A DNA stretch of 64,000 bases. It comes from Clostridia bacterium. GTDB lineage: Bacteria > Bacillota > Clostridia > TANB77 > CAG-508. Below, in pieces: positions 35,832-44,581 of the stretch (position 1 is the first letter of the stretch; every line of letters starts with the position of its first letter). The DNA lies in assembly GCA_017456555.1 (NCBI GenBank), contig JAFTJF010000001.1, positions 108,886 through 172,885 of the forward strand. The letters are read 5' to 3'. The notes beneath the pieces were generated by a model. That model ran no database searches. It was not told where the DNA came from and saw nothing but the letters and a program-made list of their open reading frames with translations. A program made the position numbers and the translations under genes.

Positions 35832-36566
35832 TTAAGGAATATAAATATAATACGTCCCAGTATAATAATGCTTACATAAGAGATGGATTCCTTTTCTATA
35901 ATAATGTCTTCTATAAAACTCAATTCCAACACTATTTAGCAAATCTTCTTCAATCGTATTTCGCTGTTCTTCTGAAACAATATCAGTCTCAATTCCATAT
36001 GCAAGTCTTAGTTTTTTGAATCCTTTTGGAGTAATGTCAAATATAGGTCCATTTCCTCCAGTAATCATTTCTTCAAATGTTATTAAATTTTTTACAATCT
36101 TTGCGTTTCTTACACTCACAGAAGGTCCATCAAAATAGTCGAAGTTTTTAATCGGTAGATTTTCAAAACCTTCTTCTATTCTTTTTGCTTCTTCTGATAA
36201 ATCCGGATTACTAATCGCGCAACTTAATGCACGTTTTACTTCTGGTGGTATACAAACTTCTTGGCAAACAATTTCTCTAGTATCACAATCTAATTTTAAA
36301 ATGATGTTTTGCACAATACCTGCATACTCTACCAATTTTCCAAATTGCTTTGGAATACCAGATTTGAAAGACTCTTGAATCTTTCTTACATCATCCAGTC
36401 CTCTAAGGAAAAATTCTAAACCAAGAAGATGTTCAACAATCAGGTGTTCGTCAAGAAGTTCTTTTTCATCTTTCGAAAAATATCTCTTCTTCACTTCCTG
36501 TCTAAGAACTACTTCTAGCCTGTCAACCATTCCTTTTAACCGTTCGATTCTTTTCTCATCGACCAT
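35832..36566 (-). CDS. Unknown protein, convergent to the TetR gene
   Basis: The start is placed at ATG 36566 (after GCGAGG), giving 244 residues; the frame is open further upstream to 36704 but that part is AT-rich, overlaps a promoter and codes for no sensible peptide. The protein is soluble-looking and helical, with a Glu/Lys-rich N-terminus (KRIERLKGMVDRLEVVLRQE), a central CQEVCIPPEVKRALSCAIS segment (three cysteines) and a basic/aromatic end (FYRRHYYRKGIHLLCKHYY). No family recognised. It has a clean promoter and is richer in G and C than its neighbours. Confidence 0.65.
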   Translation of the reverse strand: MVDEKRIERLKGMVDRLEVVLRQEVKKRYFSKDEKELLDEHLIVEHLLGLEFFLRGLDDVRKIQESFKSGIPKQFGKLVEYAGIVQNIILKLDCDTREIVCQEVCIPPEVKRALSCAISNPDLSEEAKRIEEGFENLPIKNFDYFDGPSVSVRNAKIVKNLITFEEMITGGNGPIFDITPKGFKKLRLAYGIETDIVSEEQRNTIEEDLLNSVGIEFYRRHYYRKGIHLLCKHYYTGTYYIYIP

Positions 36567-36609
36567 GTTAGCCTCGCTTTCATGAAAATTGTCAATAGTA
36601 TCGTTTTTT

Positions 36610-36638
36610 ATTATACTACAATTTACATAATATTTCAA
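36610..36638 (-). promoter_or_regulatory. Promoter of the unknown gene at 35832-36566
   Basis: Minus-strand TTGAAA (36633-36638), 17-base spacer, TATAAT (36610-36615). The spacer contains TATTATGTAAAT, as in the promoter at 21595-21623. Confidence 0.7.
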
Positions 36639-36702
36639 GTTTTGGTTACCTATTACTCTTTTTTTCATATTATATACTATAAAACTTTTTAAGGAGGTTT
36701 TC

Positions 36703-37029
36703 ATGAGAAGATGTAATTGTAGATGTAATTCTAGAAATATGAATTACAATTCAAACAATAATTCAAATAATAATTGTGGATGTAGAAATAGCAATACAAA
36801 TAATTCAAACTCTTGTGGTTGCAACATGTATACATCTCAAAATAATAATAACGCATTTCCAGAAAATTATTTATATGGTCACGCATATACCCCAAATCAA
36901 TGTATGGGAACAACCTTCACTCCAGAAATCGGGCTTCAAAATGGAACTATTTTTCCAGAACTTGTAAGTCCTTACTCTCCTGGTCAATCAATAGATTTTA
37001 TTGAATTTTTAAGAAATGGAGGTATGTAA
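36703..37029 (+). CDS. cotJA: Spore coat associated protein CotJA
   Basis: The 108-residue protein has an Asn/Cys-rich N-terminus (about residues 1-45; N-rich runs with CNCRC, CGC and CGCN) followed by a CotJA-type core (AYTPNQCMGTTFTPEIGLQNGTIFPELVSPYSPGQSIDFIEFL). AAGGAGG lies 7 bases before the ATG. First gene of cotJABC, a spore coat operon expressed in the mother cell. The Asn/Cys extension is unusual for CotJA and is found again at the C-terminus of CotJC. Confidence 0.88.
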   Translation: MRRCNCRCNSRNMNYNSNNNSNNNCGCRNSNTNNSNSCGCNMYTSQNNNNAFPENYLYGHAYTPNQCMGTTFTPEIGLQNGTIFPELVSPYSPGQSIDFIEFLRNGGM

Positions 37030-37030
37030 T

Positions 37031-37360
37031 ATGAGTTGTAATAATTGTCAAAATAATACACAATGCCCTTATAGAAATTCTGGCAATAATTCTTCTTGCA
37101 ATTGTTCAAATAACCGTTCTCAAAGAGAAATGTTTAATGAAATAATGGCTCTAAATTTTGCAATAAATGATTTAGCTTTATATTTAGATACTCACCCAGA
37201 CGATATGAACGCAATTCGTATGCATTGTGCATATAGTGAAAGACAAATTTCACTTACTGAAGAATATCAAAGACTTTATGGACCATTAACTATCAATTTC
37301 ATGTCTGATACTTGGGATTGGATTGATGAACCATGGCCTTGGGAAAGGGGTGCTTATTAA
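37031..37360 (+). CDS. cotJB: Spore coat protein CotJB
   Basis: The start at ATG 37031 has GGAGG 8 bases upstream and follows the CotJA stop by one base. The 109-residue protein has a Cys/Asn-rich N-terminus (about residues 1-35) and then the CotJB core LALYLDTHPDDMNAIRMHCAYSERQISLTEEYQRLYGPLT, ending in DTWDWIDEPWPWERGAY. It is a structural spore-coat component made with CotJA and CotJC. Confidence 0.9.
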   Translation: MSCNNCQNNTQCPYRNSGNNSSCNCSNNRSQREMFNEIMALNFAINDLALYLDTHPDDMNAIRMHCAYSERQISLTEEYQRLYGPLTINFMSDTWDWIDEPWPWERGAY

Positions 37361-37361
37361 T

Positions 37362-37988
37362 ATGTATTACTATGTAAAAAGTTTACAATATCCAATAAAT
37401 ATAAGAAATAGAAATCCAAGACTTGCAAAAGTTATTATTTCACAATATGGTGGTCCTGACGGAGAGCTTGGAGCATCTCTTAGATATTTATCACAAAGAT
37501 TTGGTATGCCAGATAAAAAATCAAAAGCAATATTAAACGATGTTGGAACTGAGGAGTTAGCTCACTTAGAGATGGTTGGCACCTTAGTTCATCAATTAAC
37601 AGATGGAGCATCACCTGAAGAAATGGAAGCAGCTGGAATGGGACCTTATTATACAGACCATGGTTGGGGTGTTTATCCTCAAGCTGCTGCAGGATTCCCA
37701 AATACAGCAGCTAGCATAGCTGTTAAAGGAGATCCAATTGCTGATTTAACAGAAGACTTAGCGGCAGAACAAAAAGCTCGTGCAACTTATGAAAAATTAA
37801 TAGATCTTTGCAAAGATGATAGAGATGTTGTTGATGTTTTAAAATATTTAAGAGAACGTGAAATCGTTCACTTCCAAAGATTTGGAGAAGCATTAAATGG
37901 AGTTCAAGAAAAACTTTATCAAAGGAATTGCTATTTAAGTGGTGGAAATAATAATAACAATAATAATTGCGGATGCAGAAATAATTAA
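37362..37988 (+). CDS. cotJC: Spore coat manganese catalase-like protein CotJC
   Basis: The start at ATG 37362 follows the CotJB stop directly. The 208-residue protein has the Mn-catalase four-helix bundle with glutamate and histidine ligands: GTEELAHLEMVGTLVHQLT (E-x2-H, about residues 64-83) and EREIVHFQRFGEAL (E-x2-H, about 167-180). The C-terminus ends in an Asn/Cys-rich tail (GGNNNNNNNCGCRNN). CotJC lies in the spore coat and probably removes peroxide. Confidence 0.93.
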   Translation: MYYYVKSLQYPINIRNRNPRLAKVIISQYGGPDGELGASLRYLSQRFGMPDKKSKAILNDVGTEELAHLEMVGTLVHQLTDGASPEEMEAAGMGPYYTDHGWGVYPQAAAGFPNTAASIAVKGDPIADLTEDLAAEQKARATYEKLIDLCKDDRDVVDVLKYLREREIVHFQRFGEALNGVQEKLYQRNCYLSGGNNNNNNNCGCRNN

Positions 37989-38008
37989 TTTTATATGTAT
38001 AACTATAG

Positions 38009-38040
38009 AAAGAGGGCCGAAAATCCGCCCTCTTTCTTTT
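38009..38040 (+). terminator. Terminator of cotJABC
   Basis: AAAGAGGGC / GCCCTCTTT stem followed by TCTTTT. Confidence 0.8.
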
Positions 38041-38054
38041 ATTGTAACAATTAT

Positions 38055-38092
38055 AATCGTCGACGCAAAATCGAAGGTTTCGACGACGATTT
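38055..38092. repeat. Inverted repeat AATCGTCGaCG / CGaCGACGATT
   Basis: Eleven-base arms with one mismatch and a 14-base loop, immediately after the cotJABC terminator and just before the convergent gene that ends at 38111. It lacks a good T run, so it is either a weak terminator for the minus-strand gene or a protein-binding site. Confidence 0.55.
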
Positions 38093-38110
38093 AATTTTAT
38101 ATTTAAATAT

Positions 38111-39757
38111 TTATTCAAATTTAATAGAATCCATAATCTCATAATACTCATCTTCTAGTTTTAAATCAAATGGAACTTTTATTTCATATATATATTCATC
38201 CACAATAACTATATAACTTCTTGTTATTGTATTACTATCATTAACAAATGTAATTGCATCTCTTCCATCAACAACAACATTTCCAAAGTTTTTATATTCA
38301 GTTGATAAATCATATGTTTCTTTAGCATGTTTTACAAATGTTTCTTTATCAAAATCTATATCATCTTTAGTAACTGTTGCACCATTATATATCTCCATCA
38401 CTTCTGCATCTGTGAATTCATAGAATTTTCTGTCTGCAGGATTTCCCCATTCATCATAAGGTCCGACATCAACACCGATTATATATGTTTCTGCTCTCGG
38501 AACTCCCATTCCTAATTCTAATAATTTTTTTCTATTTTCAAAAATTTCTTCTAAACTTTCATTAAATATATTTTCTGTTTTATTTATAACAAAGTCTTCA
38601 GAATATTCATAATTTCCTTTAAAGCTTATATTTATTGGATATTGCAAATTATTCAAATCTATTACATCATAAATATTATTAGCTTGAATTTCCCAATTTG
38701 TAGAATCAAAAGAAACGCTTAAACCGTCTCCATAAACTTTTACTATATTCTCTTCTACATCTTGAACTTCTTTTCTATAGTCAGATATTTTTAAAGTTTC
38801 TTCTCCTTGACCTAACTTTTCCTCTTCTCCATAAACTGCTACATCAAATTTTATTTTTATTTCTGACTCCAAATCAAATTTCTTAAGTAATAAATCTTGA
38901 CGAACTCCACCTATTAAAATTTCTTTACCATTTAACATTAAACTATTGTTATTTTCATCAAAAATTTCTACTGAATATAAAATTCCTGGCTCTGTAGTAT
39001 AGTTTGTAAGTAATCCATTTATGATTACATTTTCTTCTAGTATTTTAGCATCTAATATTTCCCAAACTTCTCCACCGTAGTCTTTATCTTCATCAGATTT
39101 AATTAATAAATTTTCAAATTCATATTTTTCATTAAAATCTGTTTTCATTTCTTCATTAATTGCAAATTCAAGTTTCCAATCGCCAATAGATTTTGGCTCA
39201 TCATCTACATCAATAAAGAAGTCATCAAATTCTTCAATTATAATATTAGCAGTAAATTTTATATTTTTATCATATTCTAATCCTGTAACATCATAAAGTG
39301 AATATATTTCATATAAATTATCTTCTACTTCAATTACTTTAAAAGGCTTATAATAATTATTATTTAAAGCATAAATGTCATTTCCAATTTCTAGTTTTGC
39401 TTTATTAAATATACTCAAATTATCAACATTTTTTATTGGATTATTTTTTGTATTTAATTCTAATTTTACGATTAAATTTTCATTATCTATTTTTACACTT
39501 TTAATCTCTAATTCATTCTTACAATTTCCAACTTTAGTTATTTTGCTTTCTTCTGGCACTTCATTTTCTTTGCTAAAGTATTCTTCATTTATAGCTTTTA
39601 CAGCATAATTTGATGTTTTTCCATCCAAACTTGCTCCAGTAAGATTATTTTCATTTTTTATATTAGAAAATACAACTCCTGCAACAATACCAAGTATAAA
39701 AATACAACCAATTAAAATTATGTGTATTAATTTCAAAGATTTTTTATTTTTTTCCAT
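38111..39757 (-). CDS. Membrane-anchored extracytoplasmic protein, unknown
   Basis: The start is placed at ATG 39757 (AAAGGAG upstream), giving 548 residues; the open frame continues upstream to 39850 but without a ribosome site. One N-terminal membrane helix (about residues 9-30, IHIILIGCIFILGIVAGVVF) is followed by a long extracytoplasmic region made of beta-rich repeats of D/E/N-rich sequence (WKLEFAINEEM, WEILDAKILEENVIING). The middle resembles the extracytoplasmic DUF4179/DUF5643-type domains of anti-sigma-like proteins, but this is a weak likeness. It is followed by four membrane-anchored XRE regulators in the same orientation and could be related to their sensing. Confidence 0.6.
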   Translation of the reverse strand: MEKNKKSLKLIHIILIGCIFILGIVAGVVFSNIKNENNLTGASLDGKTSNYAVKAINEEYFSKENEVPEESKITKVGNCKNELEIKSVKIDNENLIVKLELNTKNNPIKNVDNLSIFNKAKLEIGNDIYALNNNYYKPFKVIEVEDNLYEIYSLYDVTGLEYDKNIKFTANIIIEEFDDFFIDVDDEPKSIGDWKLEFAINEEMKTDFNEKYEFENLLIKSDEDKDYGGEVWEILDAKILEENVIINGLLTNYTTEPGILYSVEIFDENNNSLMLNGKEILIGGVRQDLLLKKFDLESEIKIKFDVAVYGEEEKLGQGEETLKISDYRKEVQDVEENIVKVYGDGLSVSFDSTNWEIQANNIYDVIDLNNLQYPINISFKGNYEYSEDFVINKTENIFNESLEEIFENRKKLLELGMGVPRAETYIIGVDVGPYDEWGNPADRKFYEFTDAEVMEIYNGATVTKDDIDFDKETFVKHAKETYDLSTEYKNFGNVVVDGRDAITFVNDSNTITRSYIVIVDEYIYEIKVPFDLKLEDEYYEIMDSIKFE

Positions 39758-39900
39758 TTTTTCACTCTCCTTTGTATAGTACAAATATTTTATCATATAA
39801 TTTAAAAAATATATAGAAAAAATAATTTTAAATATAAATTTGTATAGCACAAAAAATCTTGAGAAAATTTTTATTTTCTCAAGATTTTTATTACTTCATT

Positions 39901-40881
39901 TTATTCACTTATTAAAGTATAATTAGTTAAATCTGGTATATCTGCTTCTTCTGGTCTTGATGGTTTATTATAAGTATATCTATATATTTTTTCACCCTTT
40001 ATTGCTCTAGTTTCTTCATCATAAAATTTTCTATCTAAAATAATTCTATTCGAGGTTGTATCTATTGTTAGACTACAGAAATCTTCAAACCTTGCACTTC
40101 TGTCACTAATGTAATATCCATTCATTGCTGCATTTTTTACTTTCACTATTTTTATATTTAAATTCATTGCAATAGCTATTGCATTTTTCACATCTATATT
40201 ATTATAATGTCTTTGAAATTCATTCCATAAATCTGGAGTATGCGCTTCAAACCAATATTTCCAATCATTATCAACATATTGATAAGTATTATTTTCTGGA
40301 ATTATTTCTATCAAAGTCCAATCTAAATCATCACCTTTAGCATATCTAATTCTTTTTAAATTACCTGTCCCACCTGAACCATACTCTTCAACTTTTGTCA
40401 TATCATAATTATCAATTTTATATTTGTAATAATCCATTCTTTCTGTACACGTTAAAGCTTCTTCTACAATTTCCCAATTTTCTATTTTCATATATGTAGT
40501 TTTAGAAAATGCATCAGTCAAAATTTCTTGTGACTTTACAATTATAAGAAATCTATGTACAACAATTATAATATATAAAAGAATCAATGATAATATTATT
40601 AAAAAGCATACTTTCTTTCCTGTTTTATTTTTTGGTTTTATTTGAACGTTCTCATTCACTATATCTTCTAGCCTATTATCTTTTTCTTCTTCATTTATTA
40701 GCTCATCTACAGAAGTATTAAAAAGCTTTGCTAAATTTCTTAATTTCTCAAGTTCTGGTGTTGTTTGTCCAGATTCCCATTTTGAAATAGTTTGTCTTGA
40801 AACACCTAATTTCTCACCTAGTTCTTCTTGTGACCAACCATTCTTTTTTCTTAAATCTAATAATCTCTCATTAAACTTCAT
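39901..40881 (-). CDS. XRE-family HTH protein with membrane anchor and extracytoplasmic domain (copy 1)
   Basis: The 326-residue protein starts with a classic XRE helix-turn-helix (about residues 1-64, LDLRKKNGWSQEELGEKLGV SRQTISKWESGQTTP). A charged linker and one membrane helix (about 90-114, KVCFLIILSLILLYIIIVV) follow, then an extracytoplasmic domain of about 200 residues ending PDLTNYTLISE. The HTH is nearly identical to that of the next copy, whereas the outer domain differs. The layout suggests a one-component regulator that senses something outside and binds DNA at the membrane. RBS GGAGG precedes the ATG. Confidence 0.8.
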   Translation of the reverse strand: MKFNERLLDLRKKNGWSQEELGEKLGVSRQTISKWESGQTTPELEKLRNLAKLFNTSVDELINEEEKDNRLEDIVNENVQIKPKNKTGKKVCFLIILSLILLYIIIVVHRFLIIVKSQEILTDAFSKTTYMKIENWEIVEEALTCTERMDYYKYKIDNYDMTKVEEYGSGGTGNLKRIRYAKGDDLDWTLIEIIPENNTYQYVDNDWKYWFEAHTPDLWNEFQRHYNNIDVKNAIAIAMNLNIKIVKVKNAAMNGYYISDRSARFEDFCSLTIDTTSNRIILDRKFYDEETRAIKGEKIYRYTYNKPSRPEEADIPDLTNYTLISE

Positions 40882-41940
40882 CTTTTGCCCTCCTTCTACA
40901 TCTATTCTTCAATCAATGTATATTCTGTTAAATCTGGAAAACTAACTTCTTCTTCACTTGTTCCTAGTCTTAATTTATATCTTGTTACATCGTAATTTGC
41001 TTTCATATTTGTATCATAATCAACTTTTTCAAAAATAATTCTGCTATCATTTATTATCATATAACAATGATTTTCTTGTTTGGGAGCATTTATTCTTTCA
41101 TTACTAATATAATATCCTTCATCTATTTCAAAAATATCAATTCTTAAATCCAGAGCATATCTTAAATAATTTGGCCAATCTTCATAAAAATCAAGAGCAT
41201 TAAATGTATTTTCATATTCAGCCATTATTATATATGCATATGACAAATATTCATAATTATTTATTCTTTTATATGTTTTATTTGTTTCATCAAACTCTGT
41301 TACTATTGACCTTTCATCTGAATTAATCCATATATTATCTACATATATTAATTTGTCAGAATTTAGTAATGAGTCTGTATATTTTTTTATTTTTACTCTT
41401 CCTATTTCATTCTCTTCTGCAACAGTAGTATCAAACCAATTATTATAGTAATAATGTTCTTCTCTTGTCATTGGATCTCCAACATTAAATTTTTCTCCAA
41501 AAGTCCTTTTCTCCATATAATATCCATTATTGTTAGATTCCATTATAATATTCCAAAAAGATTCACTAATTTTTATAATAATATTATATCTATATATTAC
41601 TAAAACTATATAAAATATAAAAATAACTACAAACATATATATTAGTAATGTTTTTATTTTACTTCTTTTCTTTTTTGATATTTTCTCAGTATTTAAAAAC
41701 TCATCTTTTTCTATATTATTTTCCTCAACAGGCTCATCTTCATTTATTAACTCATCTACAGAAATATTAAAAAGCTTTGCCAAATTTCTTAATTTTTCAA
41801 GTTCTGGTGTTGTTTGTCCAGATTCCCATTTTGAAATAGTTTGCCTTGAAACATCTAATTTCTCACCTAGTTCTTCTTGTGACCAACCATTCTTTTTTCT
41901 TAAATCTAATAATCTTTCATTAAATTTCATCTTTTGCTCC
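40670..41940. repeat. Direct repeat of the HTH-coding segments, copies 1 and 2
   Basis: About 200 bases are nearly identical between roughly 40670-40890 and 41730-41940, covering the HTH and the ribosome-binding site region. The matching segments at about 43050-43265 and 44070-44280 form a second, equally close pair. Confidence 0.75.
40902..41930 (-). CDS. XRE-family HTH protein with membrane anchor (copy 2)
   Basis: The 342-residue protein has the HTH at about residues 1-64, which differs from copy 1 at only a few positions. A membrane helix lies at about 94-118 (LLIYMFVVIFIFYIVLVIYRY) and the extracytoplasmic domain ends FPDLTEYTLIEE. The stop is 20 bases before copy 1, so both are probably on one transcript. 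The outer domain aligns with copy 1 only at scattered positions. Confidence 0.8.
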   Translation of the reverse strand: MKFNERLLDLRKKNGWSQEELGEKLDVSRQTISKWESGQTTPELEKLRNLAKLFNISVDELINEDEPVEENNIEKDEFLNTEKISKKKRSKIKTLLIYMFVVIFIFYIVLVIYRYNIIIKISESFWNIIMESNNNGYYMEKRTFGEKFNVGDPMTREEHYYYNNWFDTTVAEENEIGRVKIKKYTDSLLNSDKLIYVDNIWINSDERSIVTEFDETNKTYKRINNYEYLSYAYIIMAEYENTFNALDFYEDWPNYLRYALDLRIDIFEIDEGYYISNERINAPKQENHCYMIINDSRIIFEKVDYDTNMKANYDVTRYKLRLGTSEEEVSFPDLTEYTLIEE

Positions 41941-42135
41941 TTTCCAATTTTACTAAAATAATAGTAAAATTAAAAAACTCGTTAAGTTATTTTTTATTAA
42001 TATAAAACGTTTTATTTCTATAATAAAATTATAGCATTTTATTATATTTTTTGACTATCAATTTTCATTATAAATCTGTCAACAAAAATTAACATTTTCT
42101 TGTAATCCTCTTGTATCAATATTTTCATAAACACA

Positions 42136-42181
42136 AAATACGTCATAAAATATTTTATTTAATATCTTATGACGTATTTTA
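42136..42181 (-). terminator. Long hairpin between the XRE gene pairs
   Basis: AAAATACGTCATAA / TTATGACGTATTTT arms around an AT-rich loop, about 60 bases past the stop codon of the third XRE gene. Confidence 0.65.
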
Positions 42182-42243
42182 TTTTTTATATTTTTCTTTC
42201 TGTTATCAGTTTTATATATTTTTTCAACTTACTTTTACAACAA

Positions 42244-43251
42244 TTAATTTCCTATTTGAGTATAACCTGTTAAATCTGGAAGTGCTGTTAAACTTTCAGC
42301 AACTACAACGTTTAAATCTAGATAATAAGCTGTGCTTTCCATATTTGATCTATTATTTTCATCCATTTTATTTACATCATAAAAAAGACCATTTTCTCCA
42401 ACTCTCATACTTCTTCCTATATTGGTATCACTATAAACATTAATGTTGTAATTATTTTTATAAGAACTTATTTTGTTATCAAAATCTAAGGCAAATTTTA
42501 CTTTATTCTTCCAACCTTCAATTTCTATATTTCCTAACATATCATTTACTATATAATCATTTTGATTAGAAAGTTCCCACTCTTTTTTCAAATTTACATC
42601 TGCTCTTGATTTTTTTACATATGTTTTATTAATCATGTCTATATCATAATATTCATCTGTATCATAATTTAAATATTCAATCCTTTTAGGAGCATATCGT
42701 CCGGCATCTTCTTTTATATACCATTTTACACGAATATTATTTTTCACATAGTACGTTGTCATGTTTTCAGCAGCAAAAGATATGCCTCTATCTGTTTTAA
42801 AATTGCTTATTTCTATTCTGTAATTTGTATTCAAATTTTGGACAGTATAATAAGATGATTTAAATTTTAAAATTTCGTCTTCAAATTTATTTAATAAAAT
42901 TATTCTATATGCAACTTTTCCAATAAAACAAATCATAAACATTATAAGTATAACTATTATAATTTTTATTATTTTATTGTATTTTTTAAAATTTTCCACC
43001 ACAAATTTCTTTACCTTGTTTTCATTAGCAACACTTACATTATCTTGCATGTTTTCTTCATCTCTTACAAGTTCATCTATCGTTGTTTCAAATTCTTTTG
43101 CTAGTAATATCATTTTTTCAAGTTCAGGAATCGTTTGACCTATTTCCCATTTTGAAACCGTTTGTCTTGAAACTCCAACTTTATCTCCAAGTTCTTCTTG
43201 CGACAAGCCTAACTTTTTTCTATAATTTAATATTTTTTCTCCAAGCTTCAT
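42244..43251 (-). CDS. XRE-family HTH protein with membrane anchor (copy 3)
   Basis: The 335-residue protein has an XRE helix-turn-helix of a second type (about residues 1-62: LNYRKKLGLSQEELGDKVGVSRQTVSKWEIGQTIP), a membrane helix near 92-115 (IIKIIIVILIMFMICFIGKV), and an extracytoplasmic domain ending LPDLTGYTQIGN. Its HTH is identical in sequence to that of copy 4 over at least 60 residues, while the outer domains have drifted. RBS is AAAGGAG. Confidence 0.8.
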   Translation of the reverse strand: MKLGEKILNYRKKLGLSQEELGDKVGVSRQTVSKWEIGQTIPELEKMILLAKEFETTIDELVRDEENMQDNVSVANENKVKKFVVENFKKYNKIIKIIIVILIMFMICFIGKVAYRIILLNKFEDEILKFKSSYYTVQNLNTNYRIEISNFKTDRGISFAAENMTTYYVKNNIRVKWYIKEDAGRYAPKRIEYLNYDTDEYYDIDMINKTYVKKSRADVNLKKEWELSNQNDYIVNDMLGNIEIEGWKNKVKFALDFDNKISSYKNNYNINVYSDTNIGRSMRVGENGLFYDVNKMDENNRSNMESTAYYLDLNVVVAESLTALPDLTGYTQIGN

Positions 43252-43286
43252 CTTTTGCTCCTTTCTGCTTTTGAAACAAATTTATT

Positions 43287-44264
43287 TTATTCTTCTACTC
43301 GAGTATATTCTGTTAAATCTGGCAATCTAATTAAATTTTCATTTACAACTCCATAATCAATTAAATATCTTGAATTTGTTGCTTTTATCTTGTCATCAAA
43401 ATTACATTTGTGAAAACCAACTCCCCATTTACCTACACTTGCAGAAACATAATCTTCATAATATTTATAATTGTCCATCCAATAACTTCCACCAATCAAA
43501 TCTATATTATAATCAAAATTTGTTGCGATTTCTAATTTCCCTTTTTTAGTCCACAAATTAAAATTGGCTAATATTTCAGTTTTTATCATATTTTCTTTAT
43601 CTGTTAACAACATTTGAATTTCTGTAGGTAAATCTACAGCAGTTGATTTTTTATATATTTTGTTTCTACAATCAATGTCATAGTATTCATTTGTACTATA
43701 ATCTAAATATTCAATTCTATCAGGATCAATATAACTTCCATATAATTTTTTATATTTAGTCCCTAAATTATAATAAGTTTTCTCATCTGTATTTACATTA
43801 AAACCATATTCATCTTCCCATACCGTTTCTGTGATTCTATAATTATCCATAGAAAATATTATTCCATTTTCTTCAATCTTATCAACTCCTGCTTCTGAAA
43901 ACTTATTTTTAAACTCATTAACCATTAAATATCGATATAGAATTATTCCTAAAAAAATTCCAATTATAGTTATAACAAGTATTAAGATACAATTTACTAA
44001 TTTAGTATTAGATGTATTGTTTTTTGGTTTCTCTGATTGTACTTGTTTCTCTTTTTCTTCTGCTTCATTTTCATCTTTTACTAATTCATCTATTGTTGTT
44101 TCAAATTCTTTTGCTAGTAATATCATTTTCTCAAGTTCTGGAATTGTTTGACCTATTTCCCATTTTGAAACTGTTTGTCTTGAAACTCCAACTTTATCTC
44201 CAAGTTCTTCTTGTGACAAACCTAACTTTTTTCTATAATTTAATATTTTTTCTCCAAGCTTCAT
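43287..44264 (-). CDS. XRE-family HTH protein with membrane anchor (copy 4)
   Basis: The 325-residue protein has the same HTH as copy 3 (about residues 1-62). A membrane helix lies at about 92-112 (LVNCILILVITIIGIFLGIIL) and the extracytoplasmic domain ends LPDLTEYTRVEE. It is the first gene of the array on this strand, 35 bases upstream of copy 3. The nucleotide sequence of the HTH and RBS is almost unchanged between copies 3 and 4, pointing to a recent duplication. Confidence 0.8.
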   Translation of the reverse strand: MKLGEKILNYRKKLGLSQEELGDKVGVSRQTVSKWEIGQTIPELEKMILLAKEFETTIDELVKDENEAEEKEKQVQSEKPKNNTSNTKLVNCILILVITIIGIFLGIILYRYLMVNEFKNKFSEAGVDKIEENGIIFSMDNYRITETVWEDEYGFNVNTDEKTYYNLGTKYKKLYGSYIDPDRIEYLDYSTNEYYDIDCRNKIYKKSTAVDLPTEIQMLLTDKENMIKTEILANFNLWTKKGKLEIATNFDYNIDLIGGSYWMDNYKYYEDYVSASVGKWGVGFHKCNFDDKIKATNSRYLIDYGVVNENLIRLPDLTEYTRVEE

Positions 44265-44581
44265 CTTTTGCTCCTTTCAAATTTATAAAGTTATTATTCT
44301 GATAAAATAATTATTTAAATTAATATAATATCAAAATCACTTTATAAATTTAAATAATTTAGGTACCTTTGATAAAAAAATTATACCATTTTTCTGTCAA
44401 TTAAATCTACCAATTTAACTTATAAGTTTGTCGCATCAAGTTAACATTATTTTAAAAAGCAGATTTTTCAAGACTTTACAATTTCGCGCTTTAAATAATT
44501 TATCTATATTTGTTTTCTTATCTTTCATTTCACTCATGTTTTTAAAACAAAAAAATTATAAAGAAAATAACAATAATTTTA
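44265..44581. other. AT-rich intergenic region, no gene seen
   Basis: The region between the XRE array and cysteine synthase has no open frame with a ribosome site. It should contain the promoter of the four-gene XRE array, but no convincing -35/-10 pair was found. No RNA motif recognised. Confidence 0.5.

Noticed and set aside
36567-36704. N-terminal extension of the unknown gene to 36704.
   Set aside because: The extra residues are AT-rich and lie across the gene's own promoter (36610-36638). The start at 36566 has a ribosome site.
37723-38151. Minus-strand frame under cotJC.
   Set aside because: It lies antisense to a well-supported cotJC with no ribosome site.
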